The notes: generated by a model not told the origin, from the letters alone. A stretch of DNA of 64,000 nt from Candidatus Phyllobacterium onerii (GCF_028331445.1 NZ_JAQMHX010000001.1:620001-684000); one strand, 5' to 3'. Positions 53,707-62,364 are shown, counted from the first letter of the stretch. Numbers and translations: made by a program.

Positions 53707-53722
53707 TATACCGAGCGGTATA
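53707..53722. promoter_or_regulatory. TetR operator 2 (before the tetR gene)
   Basis: TATACCGAGCGGTATA repeats operator 1 with one central mismatch. It is 23 bp before the tetR start codon. Two sites 62 bp apart, centre to centre, could repress both divergent promoters. Confidence 0.75.
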
Positions 53723-53744
53723 ATTCTTTTAGGGAGTGTTGTCC

Positions 53745-54332
53745 ATGGGACGGCCCAGGGAATTTGATGCGGATGATGCCTTGCAGACAGCTTTGGAGCT
53801 ATTCTGGCGAAAAGGCTATGAAGGCACGTCCATCACTGACCTGACCGACGGCATGGGTATCACCAAGCCCAGTCTTTACGGAACCTTCGGCAATAAGGAA
53901 GAGCTCTTCCGCATGGCGCTGCAGCGCTACGAGCAGAATTACATGGCGTTCTTCTGGAAGGCCTTGGAGCAGCCGACCGCGCGGATTGTTGCGCTGGATA
54001 TATTGCATGGCTTTGCCAATGCCCAGACTGAAGAGTGCAATCCTGGTGGATGCCTTGGTATCAATGCGGCCATGGGCTGCAGTGAAGCCGCGGAAGCGAT
54101 CCAAAAAACCATTATCGAGCGTCGCCAGATAGGGCAGAAGGCGCTGGCGCGGCGTTTCGAACGCGCCAAGCGTGAAAACGATCTTCCCGCTGATAGCAAT
54201 CCTGACGATCTTGCCCGCTATCTATTGACCATCGCCCAAGGCACTGCGGTCCAGGCATCGAGCGGCGCTGGCCGGGATGAGCTTTACCGGCTGATCGACA
54301 TAGCCATGAAGTCTTTTCCAGGCTCGAACTAA
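53745..54332 (+). CDS. TetR-family repressor divergent from bepFG
   Basis: About 195 residues. The HTH is GYEGTSITDLTDGMGITKPSLYGTFGNKEELF. The C-terminal domain resembles the AcrR/YcdC-like group with NPGGCLGINAAMGCS. AGGGAG lies 8 nt before ATG 53745. Two palindromic operators are in the shared promoter. Repression of the pump and of itself is the simplest reading. Confidence 0.88.
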   Translation: MGRPREFDADDALQTALELFWRKGYEGTSITDLTDGMGITKPSLYGTFGNKEELFRMALQRYEQNYMAFFWKALEQPTARIVALDILHGFANAQTEECNPGGCLGINAAMGCSEAAEAIQKTIIERRQIGQKALARRFERAKRENDLPADSNPDDLARYLLTIAQGTAVQASSGAGRDELYRLIDIAMKSFPGSN

Positions 54333-54358
54333 CTACGCTTCAAATTCAGCCTGATGCG

Positions 54359-55480
54359 TTAGGTCAGCCTGTTGCGGAAAAGCCAAGCCGAAAATGGCAG
54401 GGTAACCGCGGCGATGGCCACCAGCGCGAGCATTTCCGGCAACAATTGCCTCAAGCCTGCACCCTCCAGATATACCTGGTGTGTGATGCTGATCGCATAG
54501 CGTAGCGGATTGATCATTGTCAGATACTGCAGGATCTCCGGCATGTTGCCGATCGGCGCCGTCAGCCCCGATAGCAGCATGAATGGCATCAGCAACACGA
54601 ACGAGTAGATCATTGCCTGCTGCATATTGCCTGCGAGCGAAGAGATGAAAAGGCCAATGCCCACCGCCGCGGCGAGGAACAGCACCAGCCCCAGGTAGAG
54701 CATGAAATAAGAACCCTCGAAGGGAATCTGGAACCATAGCTGGGCGACGAGCAATATGGTCGTTGCCTGCGAGAGACCGACCATCATCGAGGGCAGGGCC
54801 TTCCCGACCATGATCTCGGACGGTCTGAATGGCGTGACCAACAGCTGATCGAAAGTCCCCGCCTCACGTTCGCGCGCGACCGACATGGCAGTCAGCATCA
54901 GCGTCATCATCATGGTGATCGTGCCGATCAATGACGGGATCATGTACCACCGCGTCTCAAGGCTCGGATTATACCAGGCGCGCGTTGCTATCTTGATGCC
55001 GCTGTTGGCCGCCTGACCATTTTCCTGACGCCATTGCTCAGTGAAGTCCGTCGCGATGGTATTGATGTAGCTCTGCGCGGTGCCGGCCGTGTTGGAATTG
55101 CGGCCGTCGGCGATGATCTGCAATTTGGCCGGCATTCCGGCCATGAGCCGCCTCTCGAAATCCTGGTCGATGACCACCACCAGCAAAACCCGGGCGTCAT
55201 TGATGAATTTATCGATATCGGATGTCCGCTGCAACGTCGCAACGCGGCTGAAAATGCCCGAGCCGTCCAGTTTCGAAACCAGCTCGATCGATGCGGCACT
55301 GTGATCGTGATCAAGAACCGCATAGGGCACATTGTTGAGATCGTAACTCGCCGCATAGCCAAAGATCAGACATTGCAGGATGGGCGGCAGCACCAGCACG
55401 ATACGGCTTTTCGGGTCCTTGAACATCGCCAGCAATTCCTTGCGGATCAGCGCGATTATCCGGAAGAAGGATTCTTTCAT
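54359..55480 (-). CDS. ABC-2 type permease (YbhR-like)
   Basis: A 373-residue protein with an N-terminal helix, a large extracytoplasmic loop of about 150 residues and five C-terminal helices. ABC-2 features include REREAGTFDQLLVTPFRPSEIMVGKALPSM and GLTAPIGNMPEILQYLTMINPLRYAI. It pairs with the second permease to form the export channel. Last gene of the adaptor-ATPase-permease-permease operon. The order equals ybhG-ybhF-ybhS-ybhR of E. coli. Confidence 0.87.
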   Translation of the reverse strand: MKESFFRIIALIRKELLAMFKDPKSRIVLVLPPILQCLIFGYAASYDLNNVPYAVLDHDHSAASIELVSKLDGSGIFSRVATLQRTSDIDKFINDARVLLVVVIDQDFERRLMAGMPAKLQIIADGRNSNTAGTAQSYINTIATDFTEQWRQENGQAANSGIKIATRAWYNPSLETRWYMIPSLIGTITMMMTLMLTAMSVAREREAGTFDQLLVTPFRPSEIMVGKALPSMMVGLSQATTILLVAQLWFQIPFEGSYFMLYLGLVLFLAAAVGIGLFISSLAGNMQQAMIYSFVLLMPFMLLSGLTAPIGNMPEILQYLTMINPLRYAISITHQVYLEGAGLRQLLPEMLALVAIAAVTLPFSAWLFRNRLT

Positions 55481-55487
55481 GGCCGTC

Positions 55488-56627
55488 TCACCCGAGTTTC
55501 TTGCGCGTGGCGAAAAGAGACGCAGTCATCAGAATGGTTGCCATGACGGCGAGTACCACCGCGTTGGGCAGGATGACGGCCCAGATGTCGCCCGCAAGGA
55601 ACAATGTCTGCAGCACGCTGACGAAATAGCGCGCCGGGAAGATGTAGGTGATGCCCTGGATCACCAGAGGCATACTTCTGATGTCGAACATGAAGCCCGA
55701 AAGCATCATCGCCGGCAGAAACGTGACGATCAACGTGATCTGGCTGGCGATGAACTGGTTCTTGGTGAGCGAGGAGATCAAAAGCCCGATACCGAGCGCC
55801 ACCAGCAGATAGAGCATCGATACGGTGACCAATATCCACAGCGATCCGCGCAGAGGCACGCCGAAAAGCACCTGGCTGCCGATGACCGAAAGGGCCAGCC
55901 CCACCATGCCAAGGATGAAGTAGGGAACCGTTTTGCCAAGCAGGATTTCGCCGGGACGGGCAGGGGTGACAAACAGCGCTTCGAATGTGCCGCGCTCCCA
56001 TTCCCGCGCCATTACCAGCGCCGTCAGCAGCGCACCGATCAGCGTCATGACAAGGACAATCAAACCCGGCACCAGAAAATAGGTGCTGTCATTGGCCTCG
56101 TTGAACCAAAGCCGCGTCTGCAGATCGATCGATGCGCCGGAATTCAAGACCATTCCTTGCGCTGCTTCGCGCGCCAGCCACGTGCCGACCGCGCCTTGCG
56201 CATAGCCGAGCGCGATGCGGGCTGTATTGGCATCACTGCCGTTGACGACGACCTGAATTTCCGCCGTGCCGTTCTGCACATCGCGGGCAAATTGCGGTGG
56301 TATGCGCACGATACCGCTGACGGTCTTGTCCGCAAGCAGCCGCTCCGCCTCCGCCATGGTCTTGACCGGATGTGTCTGGAAATAATCTGACAGTTCGAAT
56401 CCGGAAACGGCGGCGCTCGCCTCTGCGGAGGATTCTTCCATGACCAGCGCAACGGGGAGGTTTTTGAGGTCGAACGACAGGCCGTAACCGAACAGGATCA
56501 ACAGTACCATCGGCATGACGATGCCGACGGCAACACTGCTCGGGTCGCGGACCACCTGCCAGCTCTCCTTGCGCACCAGCGCGAGGATACGGCGCAGGCG
56601 GCCGTGTTGGGGCGAGGGCGCGGTCAT
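55488..56627 (-). CDS. ABC-2 type permease (YbhS-like)
   Basis: About 379 residues, same architecture as its neighbour: an N-terminal helix (VAVGIVMPMVLLILFGYGLSF), a long loop, and five helices with EWERGTFEALFVTPARPGEILLGKTVPYF. ATG 56627 has GAAGGAGG seven nt upstream and overlaps the ATPase stop by 1 bp. The next permease starts 7 bp after its stop, so the operon is compact. Confidence 0.87.
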   Translation of the reverse strand: MTAPSPQHGRLRRILALVRKESWQVVRDPSSVAVGIVMPMVLLILFGYGLSFDLKNLPVALVMEESSAEASAAVSGFELSDYFQTHPVKTMAEAERLLADKTVSGIVRIPPQFARDVQNGTAEIQVVVNGSDANTARIALGYAQGAVGTWLAREAAQGMVLNSGASIDLQTRLWFNEANDSTYFLVPGLIVLVMTLIGALLTALVMAREWERGTFEALFVTPARPGEILLGKTVPYFILGMVGLALSVIGSQVLFGVPLRGSLWILVTVSMLYLLVALGIGLLISSLTKNQFIASQITLIVTFLPAMMLSGFMFDIRSMPLVIQGITYIFPARYFVSVLQTLFLAGDIWAVILPNAVVLAVMATILMTASLFATRKKLG

Positions 56628-58399
56628 CACGCGGCCTCCTTCTTGTCTCGCCGGGACTCCTCGACAATGGCGATGAAGGCGTCTTCCATGTTCGGTTCTT
56701 CGCCGTTCTTCGGCTTGGCATGGGCACGGATTTCGGCAGGTGTTCCCTCAGCAAGGTTACGTCCGGCATCCAGAATGATGATGCGATCGCAATATTCCGC
56801 CTCTTCCATGAAATGCGTCGTGACGATCACCGTTACGCCTTGCTCGGAAAGCGCGGTAATGCGCCCCCAGAACTCACGCCGTGCCAGCGGATCGGCGCCG
56901 CTGGTCGCCTCGTCCAGAAACAGAATGTCCGGCTCGTGCAAGAGCGCCGCTGCCATGGCAAGACGCTGCTTGAAACCACCGGGTAATTGTCCGCTCGGCA
57001 GCGTTGCCAGGTCACCCAGCTCGAACTGCTCTTTCGACCAGGCAACGCGGTCGCGTTTCTTCTGCCCGCGCAAACCATAGGCGCTGGCGAAGAAATCGAG
57101 ATTTTCATCCACCGACAGATCGCCATAGAGCGAAAACTTCTGTGCCACGTAGCCGAGTTTCTGCCGTGCTTCCGCCCGTGAGGTGCGTAGGTCCGCGCCG
57201 GCAACGCGCAGCGTGCCGCTGGTTGCCGGCATCAGCCCGCACAACATGCGAAACGTCGTGCTTTTCCCAGCGCCATTCGGACCGAGCAGCCCATAAATCT
57301 CGCCACGCTTCACCTGAAAGCTGACGTGATCGACCGCAGTGAAATCGCCGAACTTGCGCACCAGATCGTGGACCTCCACCGAGATCTCATCACCCGCTGC
57401 CGCCTTGGGCCGCTCCAGTTCTACCTCGCTGGAATGGCTCTTGCTTGCCACGGCACCGAACAGCACCATGAACCCATCTTCGAAGCGCGCTGAGACCGGC
57501 AGAAGTTTGATGGCTTTGCCGTCAACCTTGATGTTGTCCTTGAAGTCCGGCTGCTTCACCACGCGAACTTTGCCAGCTTCCGGCACCGCATCGACAACGC
57601 CGCCCTGCCGGAACAGCCGAGCCTGCAGCGACCGGGCGTTCGTGCCTTTCCCCGGCGTGGCTATGAAAACACAGTCGCTGGCTTTTTCTGTGATTTCGTC
57701 GGGTTTTCCCTGCGCCAGAACCTTGCCCTGATGCATGACGACGGCGTGGTCGCAGAGTTCTGCCTCGTCCAGATAAGAAGTGCTGACGACAACTGTCAGT
57801 TTGTCCTCGCGCACGAGCTTGGTGACGATCTCCCATAATTCGCGCCGTGACAGGGGATCGACGCCCACGGTCGGTTCGTCCAGCAGGAGGAGTTCCGGCG
57901 AGCGCACCAGGGTGCAGGCGAGGCCGAGCTTCTGCTTCATGCCGCCGGAAAGCTTGCCGGCAAGGCGCTGCGTGAAACGCCCGAGGTCGGTCATCTCCAT
58001 CAGCCGCGGGTAGATCTCCCTGCGCTGTTCCCTGGTGATGCCGTGCAGGTCGGCGTAAAGATCGAGGTTCTGCTGGACACTCAAATCCTCGTAGAGGCCG
58101 AATTTCTGCGGCATGTAACCGATACGGTTCTGTATTGTCTGCGGATCGGCAGCGACATCGATGCCGAGTACGGAGAGCTCGCCACTGTCGGCGACCATCA
58201 GCCCGGCAATCAGGCGCAGTATCGTGGTTTTACCCGCACCGTCAGGTCCGACCAAGGCAGTTAACGTTCCTTGCCGCGCTTCGAAGGAAACTCCGTCCAG
58301 CGCCTTGACGATCTCGCCCGTATCACGGCGGAAACTCTTGTGGATGGTCCGCGCCTTGACGGGCCCAGGTTCTGACTGAGCTGGCGCGGCGCCGTTCAT
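56627..58399 (-). CDS. ABC exporter ATPase with two fused nucleotide-binding domains (YbhF-like)
   Basis: A 590-residue protein. Domain 1: Walker A GPDGAGKTT, signature LSGGMKQKLGLA, Walker B LLLLDEPTVGVDP. Domain 2: Walker A GPNGAGKST, signature LPGGFKQRLAMA, Walker B ILFLDEATSGADP. A ~100-residue linker joins them. Walker A of the first has Asp in place of Asn, and the second signature has Pro in place of Ser. Both could lower hydrolysis but occur in related exporters. The length matches YbhF. It powers the YbhR/S-like channel. It overlaps the adaptor gene by 4 bp. Confidence 0.9.
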   Translation of the reverse strand: MNGAAPAQSEPGPVKARTIHKSFRRDTGEIVKALDGVSFEARQGTLTALVGPDGAGKTTILRLIAGLMVADSGELSVLGIDVAADPQTIQNRIGYMPQKFGLYEDLSVQQNLDLYADLHGITREQRREIYPRLMEMTDLGRFTQRLAGKLSGGMKQKLGLACTLVRSPELLLLDEPTVGVDPLSRRELWEIVTKLVREDKLTVVVSTSYLDEAELCDHAVVMHQGKVLAQGKPDEITEKASDCVFIATPGKGTNARSLQARLFRQGGVVDAVPEAGKVRVVKQPDFKDNIKVDGKAIKLLPVSARFEDGFMVLFGAVASKSHSSEVELERPKAAAGDEISVEVHDLVRKFGDFTAVDHVSFQVKRGEIYGLLGPNGAGKSTTFRMLCGLMPATSGTLRVAGADLRTSRAEARQKLGYVAQKFSLYGDLSVDENLDFFASAYGLRGQKKRDRVAWSKEQFELGDLATLPSGQLPGGFKQRLAMAAALLHEPDILFLDEATSGADPLARREFWGRITALSEQGVTVIVTTHFMEEAEYCDRIIILDAGRNLAEGTPAEIRAHAKPKNGEEPNMEDAFIAIVEESRRDKKEAA

Positions 58400-59430
58400 G
58401 GTGTTGCCTTGCTGTCCGCATTCTGGGGCAGGGGCTTTGGTGCTTCGCCTGCCAGGAGCTTTACAGTAGCGGGCATGCCGAGCCGGAACATATCGTCCTT
58501 GTCCTCGACGAAAACCCGCACCTCATAGACAAGGCTTGAACGCAGATCTTCCGTCTCTACGGTCTTCGGCGTGAATTCCGCCACCGGCGAGATAAAACCG
58601 ACCCAGCCGTCAAGCGGGCGATCCGGGAAACTGTCGGATGTAACTTTGGCGCGCATGCCGGAACGAACATGTCCGAGATTGACCTCCGAGACATACGCCC
58701 GCACCCATTTCGTGCCGATGGTCGCCAGCGAGAATACGGGCTTCGTCGGGGCTGCCATTTCGCCCGGTTCCATAAGGCGCGAGCGTACCACCGCGTCGAA
58801 CGGCGCTACGAGTTCCGCGTCGTCAAGTTCCTGCCGTATCAGCGCCAGCTGAGCTTCATTACCACGTAGCTGTGCTTCGGCCTGCAGCAGTTCCTCGGCG
58901 CGTGGTCCGGCAACGGCAAGATCGAGCGCGCTCTGCGCAACTTCGACCTTCGCGTCGGCAACTGCGGCTGTGGCCTTTGCCGTATCGAGGTCCTGTTTGC
59001 TGATCGTGGCAGTCGCGGTCAATGCAGCCCGCCGTTCATACTGGATGTTGGCGTTTGCCGCGTCCGCCTTGGCCGATGCAAGATTGGCGCGGGCCTGTGC
59101 AATTTCTTCCGGGCGGCTGCCGTTGCGAAGTTTCATCACCATGGCACGTTGCGCGGCGACAGTCGCGTCTGCCTCCCGCACCTGCGGCGATAGCCGGCTG
59201 GTATCGAGTCGCGCCAGAACCTGGCCCTTTTTGACGATATCGCCTTCCTCGACGAGAATGCCGGCAATGCGCTCCGAGCCATTGAAGGCGAGCGTTGCCT
59301 GGCGCAGGTCGACATTCCCATAAAGCGTCAAAGCATCATTGGCCACGGGCCGATGCAGATACCACCATGCTCCGCCGCCGATCGCGGCGAGAACAAGAAG
59401 GAGGATGATGATGCGAAGCGGCTTATTCAT
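58396..59430 (-). CDS. HlyD-family periplasmic adaptor (YbhG-like)
   Basis: A 344-residue protein with an N-terminal membrane anchor (IIILLLVLAAIGGGAWWYL). The biotinyl-lipoyl-like segments are GNVDLRQATLAFNGSERIAGILVEEGDIVKKGQVLARLD and, after a long coiled coil, AELVAPFDAVVRSRLMEPGEMA. It links the ABC exporter to an outer-membrane channel. GAGAG precedes the ATG. It is the first gene of the exporter operon and is divergent from the CecR-like regulator. Confidence 0.9.
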   Translation of the reverse strand: MNKPLRIIILLLVLAAIGGGAWWYLHRPVANDALTLYGNVDLRQATLAFNGSERIAGILVEEGDIVKKGQVLARLDTSRLSPQVREADATVAAQRAMVMKLRNGSRPEEIAQARANLASAKADAANANIQYERRAALTATATISKQDLDTAKATAAVADAKVEVAQSALDLAVAGPRAEELLQAEAQLRGNEAQLALIRQELDDAELVAPFDAVVRSRLMEPGEMAAPTKPVFSLATIGTKWVRAYVSEVNLGHVRSGMRAKVTSDSFPDRPLDGWVGFISPVAEFTPKTVETEDLRSSLVYEVRVFVEDKDDMFRLGMPATVKLLAGEAPKPLPQNADSKATP

Positions 59431-59464
59431 CTCTCAACCATAACGCGAAAAACATCGAGATGTC

Positions 59465-59505
59465 AAATTTGAATTTGAATTTCATCTTTCAAAAATTTCA
59501 AATTT
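59465..59505. promoter_or_regulatory. Operator between the exporter operon and its TetR gene
   Basis: AAATTTGAA (59465-59473) and TTCAAATTT (59497-59505) are exact reverse complements. Extra TTTGAA/TTCAAA half-sites between them make a dense AT-rich array. It covers the 91 bp between the two divergent start codons. Confidence 0.6.
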
Positions 59506-59521
59506 CGTATAGAGTCCTCAT

Positions 59522-60208
59522 ATGACCCGAAAAACACCTCGAAAACTGCCCGGCCGCCGCGAAGACGGCGCCACAACGAAAGCCCAGATTCTGGAAGCTG
59601 CTGGCGATGTTTTCGCCGAGAAGGGGTTTGATCGCGCCACCGGCAAGGAGATTGCCGAGCGGGCAGGCAGCAACTCGGCTGCGGTGAATTACTACTATGG
59701 CGGGATCGAAGGTCTCTATGCCGACGTGCTTGTAGAAGCCCATCGCCGGCTTTTAACCTATGACAAGCTCGTCGCGCTTGCAGAGAGTCCTGGAGAGCCG
59801 ACCGAGAAACTCAAAAGCCTTATCGGTCTGATCGCTCGCAGGATTACCGGACCCGAGTCGTCGTCGTGGGCGCTGCGTGTCCTCAGCCGCGAGATTCTCT
59901 CGCCGTCATCGGTGTTTCCGGTCCTCGTGAAGCAGGAAATTCTACCGAAGAAGCTTGTTGTGACCGGCATCATAGGGGAGATATTGAACAGGCCGCATGA
60001 CGACCCTGTCGTCACGCGCTGTACACTGAATATCATCGCTCCGTTCGCCATGCTGCTCGTCGGCAACAAGCAGATATTTACCCAGGTGCTGCCGGGGTTC
60101 AACTCCGGCGAGCCTGAAGTCCAGGAGCAGATCGTCGAGCATTTTCAACGCTTTGCCCTTGCCGGGCTGGCGGCAACGGCCGCTGCGTTGCGGTCAAACG
60201 ATCACTGA
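59522..60208 (+). CDS. TetR-family regulator, CecR/DUF1956 type
   Basis: A 228-residue protein. The HTH is KGFDRATGKEIAERAGSNSAAVNYYYGGIEGLYADVL. The C-terminal domain has the CecR-like pattern SSWALRVLSREILSPSSVFPVLVKQEI. In E. coli, CecR controls the ybhGFSR exporter, and the same divergent arrangement is present here. It probably senses a drug-like molecule. Its 3' end overlaps a small convergent ORF by 7 bp. Confidence 0.88.
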   Translation: MTRKTPRKLPGRREDGATTKAQILEAAGDVFAEKGFDRATGKEIAERAGSNSAAVNYYYGGIEGLYADVLVEAHRRLLTYDKLVALAESPGEPTEKLKSLIGLIARRITGPESSSWALRVLSREILSPSSVFPVLVKQEILPKKLVVTGIIGEILNRPHDDPVVTRCTLNIIAPFAMLLVGNKQIFTQVLPGFNSGEPEVQEQIVEHFQRFALAGLAATAAALRSNDH

Positions 60209-60363
60209 TGCGTATCTTTGGAGTTATTTATATGCCTGTCTTTGGGGGTTACATAGGCAGGCTCATCGGTCTTCTTTTGTGACTTGGCAATTGCCTCCCG
60301 CAGCATCTGCCATTCTCTTTCATGGCGCTGGTAAACATCCTGCGGAACAGTTTGTATCGTCAT
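60202..60363 (-). CDS. Small hydrophilic protein (53 aa)
   Basis: ATG 60363 has GGAG 7 nt upstream. The product begins MTIQTVPQDVYQRHEREWQML and is charged throughout, likely an amphipathic helix followed by a disordered tail. No family is recognised. It overlaps the end of the CecR-like gene. The ribosome-binding tract and sensible composition favour a real gene. Confidence 0.5.
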   Translation of the reverse strand: MTIQTVPQDVYQRHEREWQMLREAIAKSQKKTDEPAYVTPKDRHINNSKDTHQ

Positions 60364-60525
60364 GTGGGTTCTCCGAATGGGTTGACGCCCCTACAACGAT
60401 CACATAGGGCGCCCGTTCCGACTTCGCCATTCAAGATTTGCAACCGGCATTTACAGATGCGAAGGGGATGGTCTCGGCGCTCTCGGACGCAGCGTATTTA
60501 CCATAGGACGAGATCCTGGGCGCTT

Positions 60526-60550
60526 GGAACTTTGTCGTTCATTGCAAGTT
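60526..60550 (+). promoter_or_regulatory. Candidate EcfG (general stress sigma factor) promoter
   Basis: GGAAC at 60526-60530 and GTT at 60548-60550 are 17 bp apart, the same architecture as at 47508. The start codon of the His/Arg-rich protein is 50 bp downstream, giving a normal leader with AGGAG before the ATG. Confidence 0.55.
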
Positions 60551-60600
60551 CATCGTACTGGGTGCACCTAATGGTTGCATCACTTCACAGGAGACAATCT

Positions 60601-60939
60601 ATGCACAAGATACTGAACGCCATCTCCGCAGCCATGCTCGGATTGGCAATGTTGTTGACATCCGCGGTCACATCCCAAGCCGCGCCCGTGTCCCCCGCGA
60701 CCATTCAGCTATCATCAAATGTTGAACAGGTGCGCGACAACAGGGCAGATTGGAAACGCCATCATTCCCGGCGCAACTGGGATCACAATCGTCGTGACAT
60801 GCGTCGTCACCACTATAACAACCGCCGTGACTGGCGCCGGTCCCATTGGGACAATCGGCGGCACCATCGCAATCACCGCTATTATCAAAACAACCGCGGG
60901 CGGTATGGCAATGGTTATGTAGGCAAGAGCTGGCAATAA
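60601..60939 (+). CDS. Exported His/Arg/Asn-rich protein
   Basis: A 112-residue protein. Signal peptide ISAAMLGLAMLLTSAVTSQAA. The mature part is dominated by His, Arg, Asn, Trp and Tyr (for example RRNWDHNRRDMRRHH and HHRNHRYYQNNRGRYG). Such compositions bind metals or nucleic acids, or are simply disordered. The function is unknown. AGGAG precedes the ATG, a candidate EcfG promoter lies upstream, and a terminator follows. Confidence 0.75.
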   Translation: MHKILNAISAAMLGLAMLLTSAVTSQAAPVSPATIQLSSNVEQVRDNRADWKRHHSRRNWDHNRRDMRRHHYNNRRDWRRSHWDNRRHHRNHRYYQNNRGRYGNGYVGKSWQ

Positions 60940-60961
60940 CAGCACCGGTGGAGAAAAAACT

Positions 60962-60987
60962 GGGTGGTTTTAGAAGCCGCCCTTTTT
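60962..60987 (+). terminator. Rho-independent terminator
   Basis: GGGTGG and CCGCCC arms around a 9-nt loop are followed by TTTTT. It ends the His/Arg-rich gene transcript. The T-run overlaps the last codon of the convergent lipoprotein gene. Confidence 0.7.
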
Positions 60988-61354
60988 ACTGGCGCTTCGA
61001 GAGAGATTCGTAACCGAGGCGCACCTTTTCAGCCAATGTAAGCAACCTGTCCTTGCAGGTTTTCGCATCATAGTCGGCCGGTTGTTTCGGTGAAGCGATC
61101 ACCGACCTGAGCCAGCCGCGTACGGTACCATCCGCCTCATCGGCCGATTTCCCGAGCCCTTTCAGAATGGTTTCGCTGCTTTCGATAGCCGAGTAATGTG
61201 GCTCGCGCCCGAGTGCGTCCTGACACTGATAGGAAACTATGACGAGATTCTTCGCATCAGCGATCACGCCGCTCTTGCTGACGTTGCCGCCCGTTGTCAT
61301 GCATGCCGGCAAGATCGCAGCCACCAACACAATAGCCAAAACTGAAAATCGCAT
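60986..61354 (-). CDS. Putative lipoprotein
   Basis: A 122-residue protein with lipoprotein signal FSVLAIVLVAAILPAC; Cys18 would be lipidated. The rest is a soluble helical domain with two cysteines (VSYQCQDALG and KTCKDRLL). The start at 61354 follows GGGGGAACAG, better than the ATG at 61369. Family unknown. Confidence 0.7.
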   Translation of the reverse strand: MRFSVLAIVLVAAILPACMTTGGNVSKSGVIADAKNLVIVSYQCQDALGREPHYSAIESSETILKGLGKSADEADGTVRGWLRSVIASPKQPADYDAKTCKDRLLTLAEKVRLGYESLSKRQ

Positions 61355-61432
61355 CTGTTCCCCCATCACTGGAGCGCAGGCTATTCAACAGGCGTCCTGA
61401 TGTCGAGAGGGGCGATCTGGAAGGTTCTGACC

Positions 61433-61822
61433 CTAGGGTACGAGCAGGTGCTGGCTCCAGTCCTTTTTCGGCACGAGTTCACCGATTTTATATTTGAAGC
61501 CGACGACGTTCATGTTGTCGGCGCTGGTTTGGCATTTGTATTTCAGGTGGTACCACTCGCCGCGGCTGCGAAAGGCAGCGCCGCGCGTCTTGATGGCGTG
61601 GTCTTCCATCGTCGGATCGGCGAAGGCATATGCGAGCACTTTATCCGGGTTGAACTTTCCCTCGTCCTTGCGGATGCGCTCCATCGCCTCCACATCGCAG
61701 CGCTGCTCCAGCCGAGTTTGTGGATCAAGCTTCTTCAAGCCTGCCTCCTCGGTCGAATTCATGGCTGATGCTGGACGAAGCGCGAAAGCTGCCAGCGCAA
61801 TCGTAACAAAAATCTTCTTCAT
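61433..61822 (-). CDS. DUF930-family exported protein
   Basis: A 129-residue protein. Signal peptide KKIFVTIALAAFALRPASA. The DUF930 pattern follows: LDPQTRLEQRCDVEAMERIRKDEGKFNPDKVLAYAFADP and RGAAFRSRGEWYHLKYKC. Known mainly from rhizobia, function unknown. ATG 61822 overlaps the stop of the upstream gene (ATGA). The open frame to 62227 runs antisense-like through that gene and is not coding. Confidence 0.82.
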   Translation of the reverse strand: MKKIFVTIALAAFALRPASAMNSTEEAGLKKLDPQTRLEQRCDVEAMERIRKDEGKFNPDKVLAYAFADPTMEDHAIKTRGAAFRSRGEWYHLKYKCQTSADNMNVVGFKYKIGELVPKKDWSQHLLVP

Positions 61823-62169
61823 GCTCTGATTGGCCCCTGTATCTGCAAATGGTGTCGGACAATATCGGCAAGTGATACCAATAGCCAACCCTTGCCGAGC
61901 GAGCGCCCACAAAATTGAAAGATATCCTGCAAACTGTGATTTCGGGCGTATCGGACGTGGATGACGCCGCCAAACGCATCCTTGACGAATGACCCGCCGA
62001 AAATGGTGATATCGTTGCGGGTTGGCACCTGACCTAGCTTCAGGAAGGCGTCCGATGTAGCGAAATATATCGAGGGGGACTTTTCTGCGGCGAGGGGGGA
62101 ATTGATCGACGATCCAAAAAACGCGGTTCCAACGAGTGTTGCGATAACAGCCGAATGGCGAAGCTTCAT
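61819..62169 (-). CDS. Hypothetical exported protein
   Basis: A 116-residue protein. Signal peptide SAVIATLVGTAFFGSSINSPLAA. The mature part is short with no recognised domain (DAFLKLGQVPTRNDITIFGG). GGGGGCAAGC precedes ATG 62169. It overlaps the DUF930 gene by 4 bp, forming a two-gene operon of exported proteins. Confidence 0.55.
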   Translation of the reverse strand: MKLRHSAVIATLVGTAFFGSSINSPLAAEKSPSIYFATSDAFLKLGQVPTRNDITIFGGSFVKDAFGGVIHVRYARNHSLQDIFQFCGRSLGKGWLLVSLADIVRHHLQIQGPIRA

Positions 62170-62330
62170 GCTTGCCCCCACGTCGCTTAGGAGAAAACGA
62201 ATCGGGGTTATGATATAAACATTCCACCTAAAAGGACTCACCGAAATCTCTTTGTCCCCGCCGCGCAAAAGGAGGGCACGGACAACCTAAATCGAATTGA
62301 TTAGAAACACTTAGTCGAACTTTGCTTTGC

Positions 62331-62356
62331 GGAACAAGGTGCCATTTGTGTGCGTT
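62331..62356 (+). promoter_or_regulatory. Candidate EcfG promoter, probably giving a leaderless mRNA
   Basis: GGAAC at 62331-62335 and CGTT at 62353-62356 are 17 bp apart. The DUF982 start codon is at 62365, only 8 nt after the -10 element. Transcription would start at or next to the ATG, and there is no ribosome-binding tract. Confidence 0.45.
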
Positions 62357-62364
62357 GACCCACC

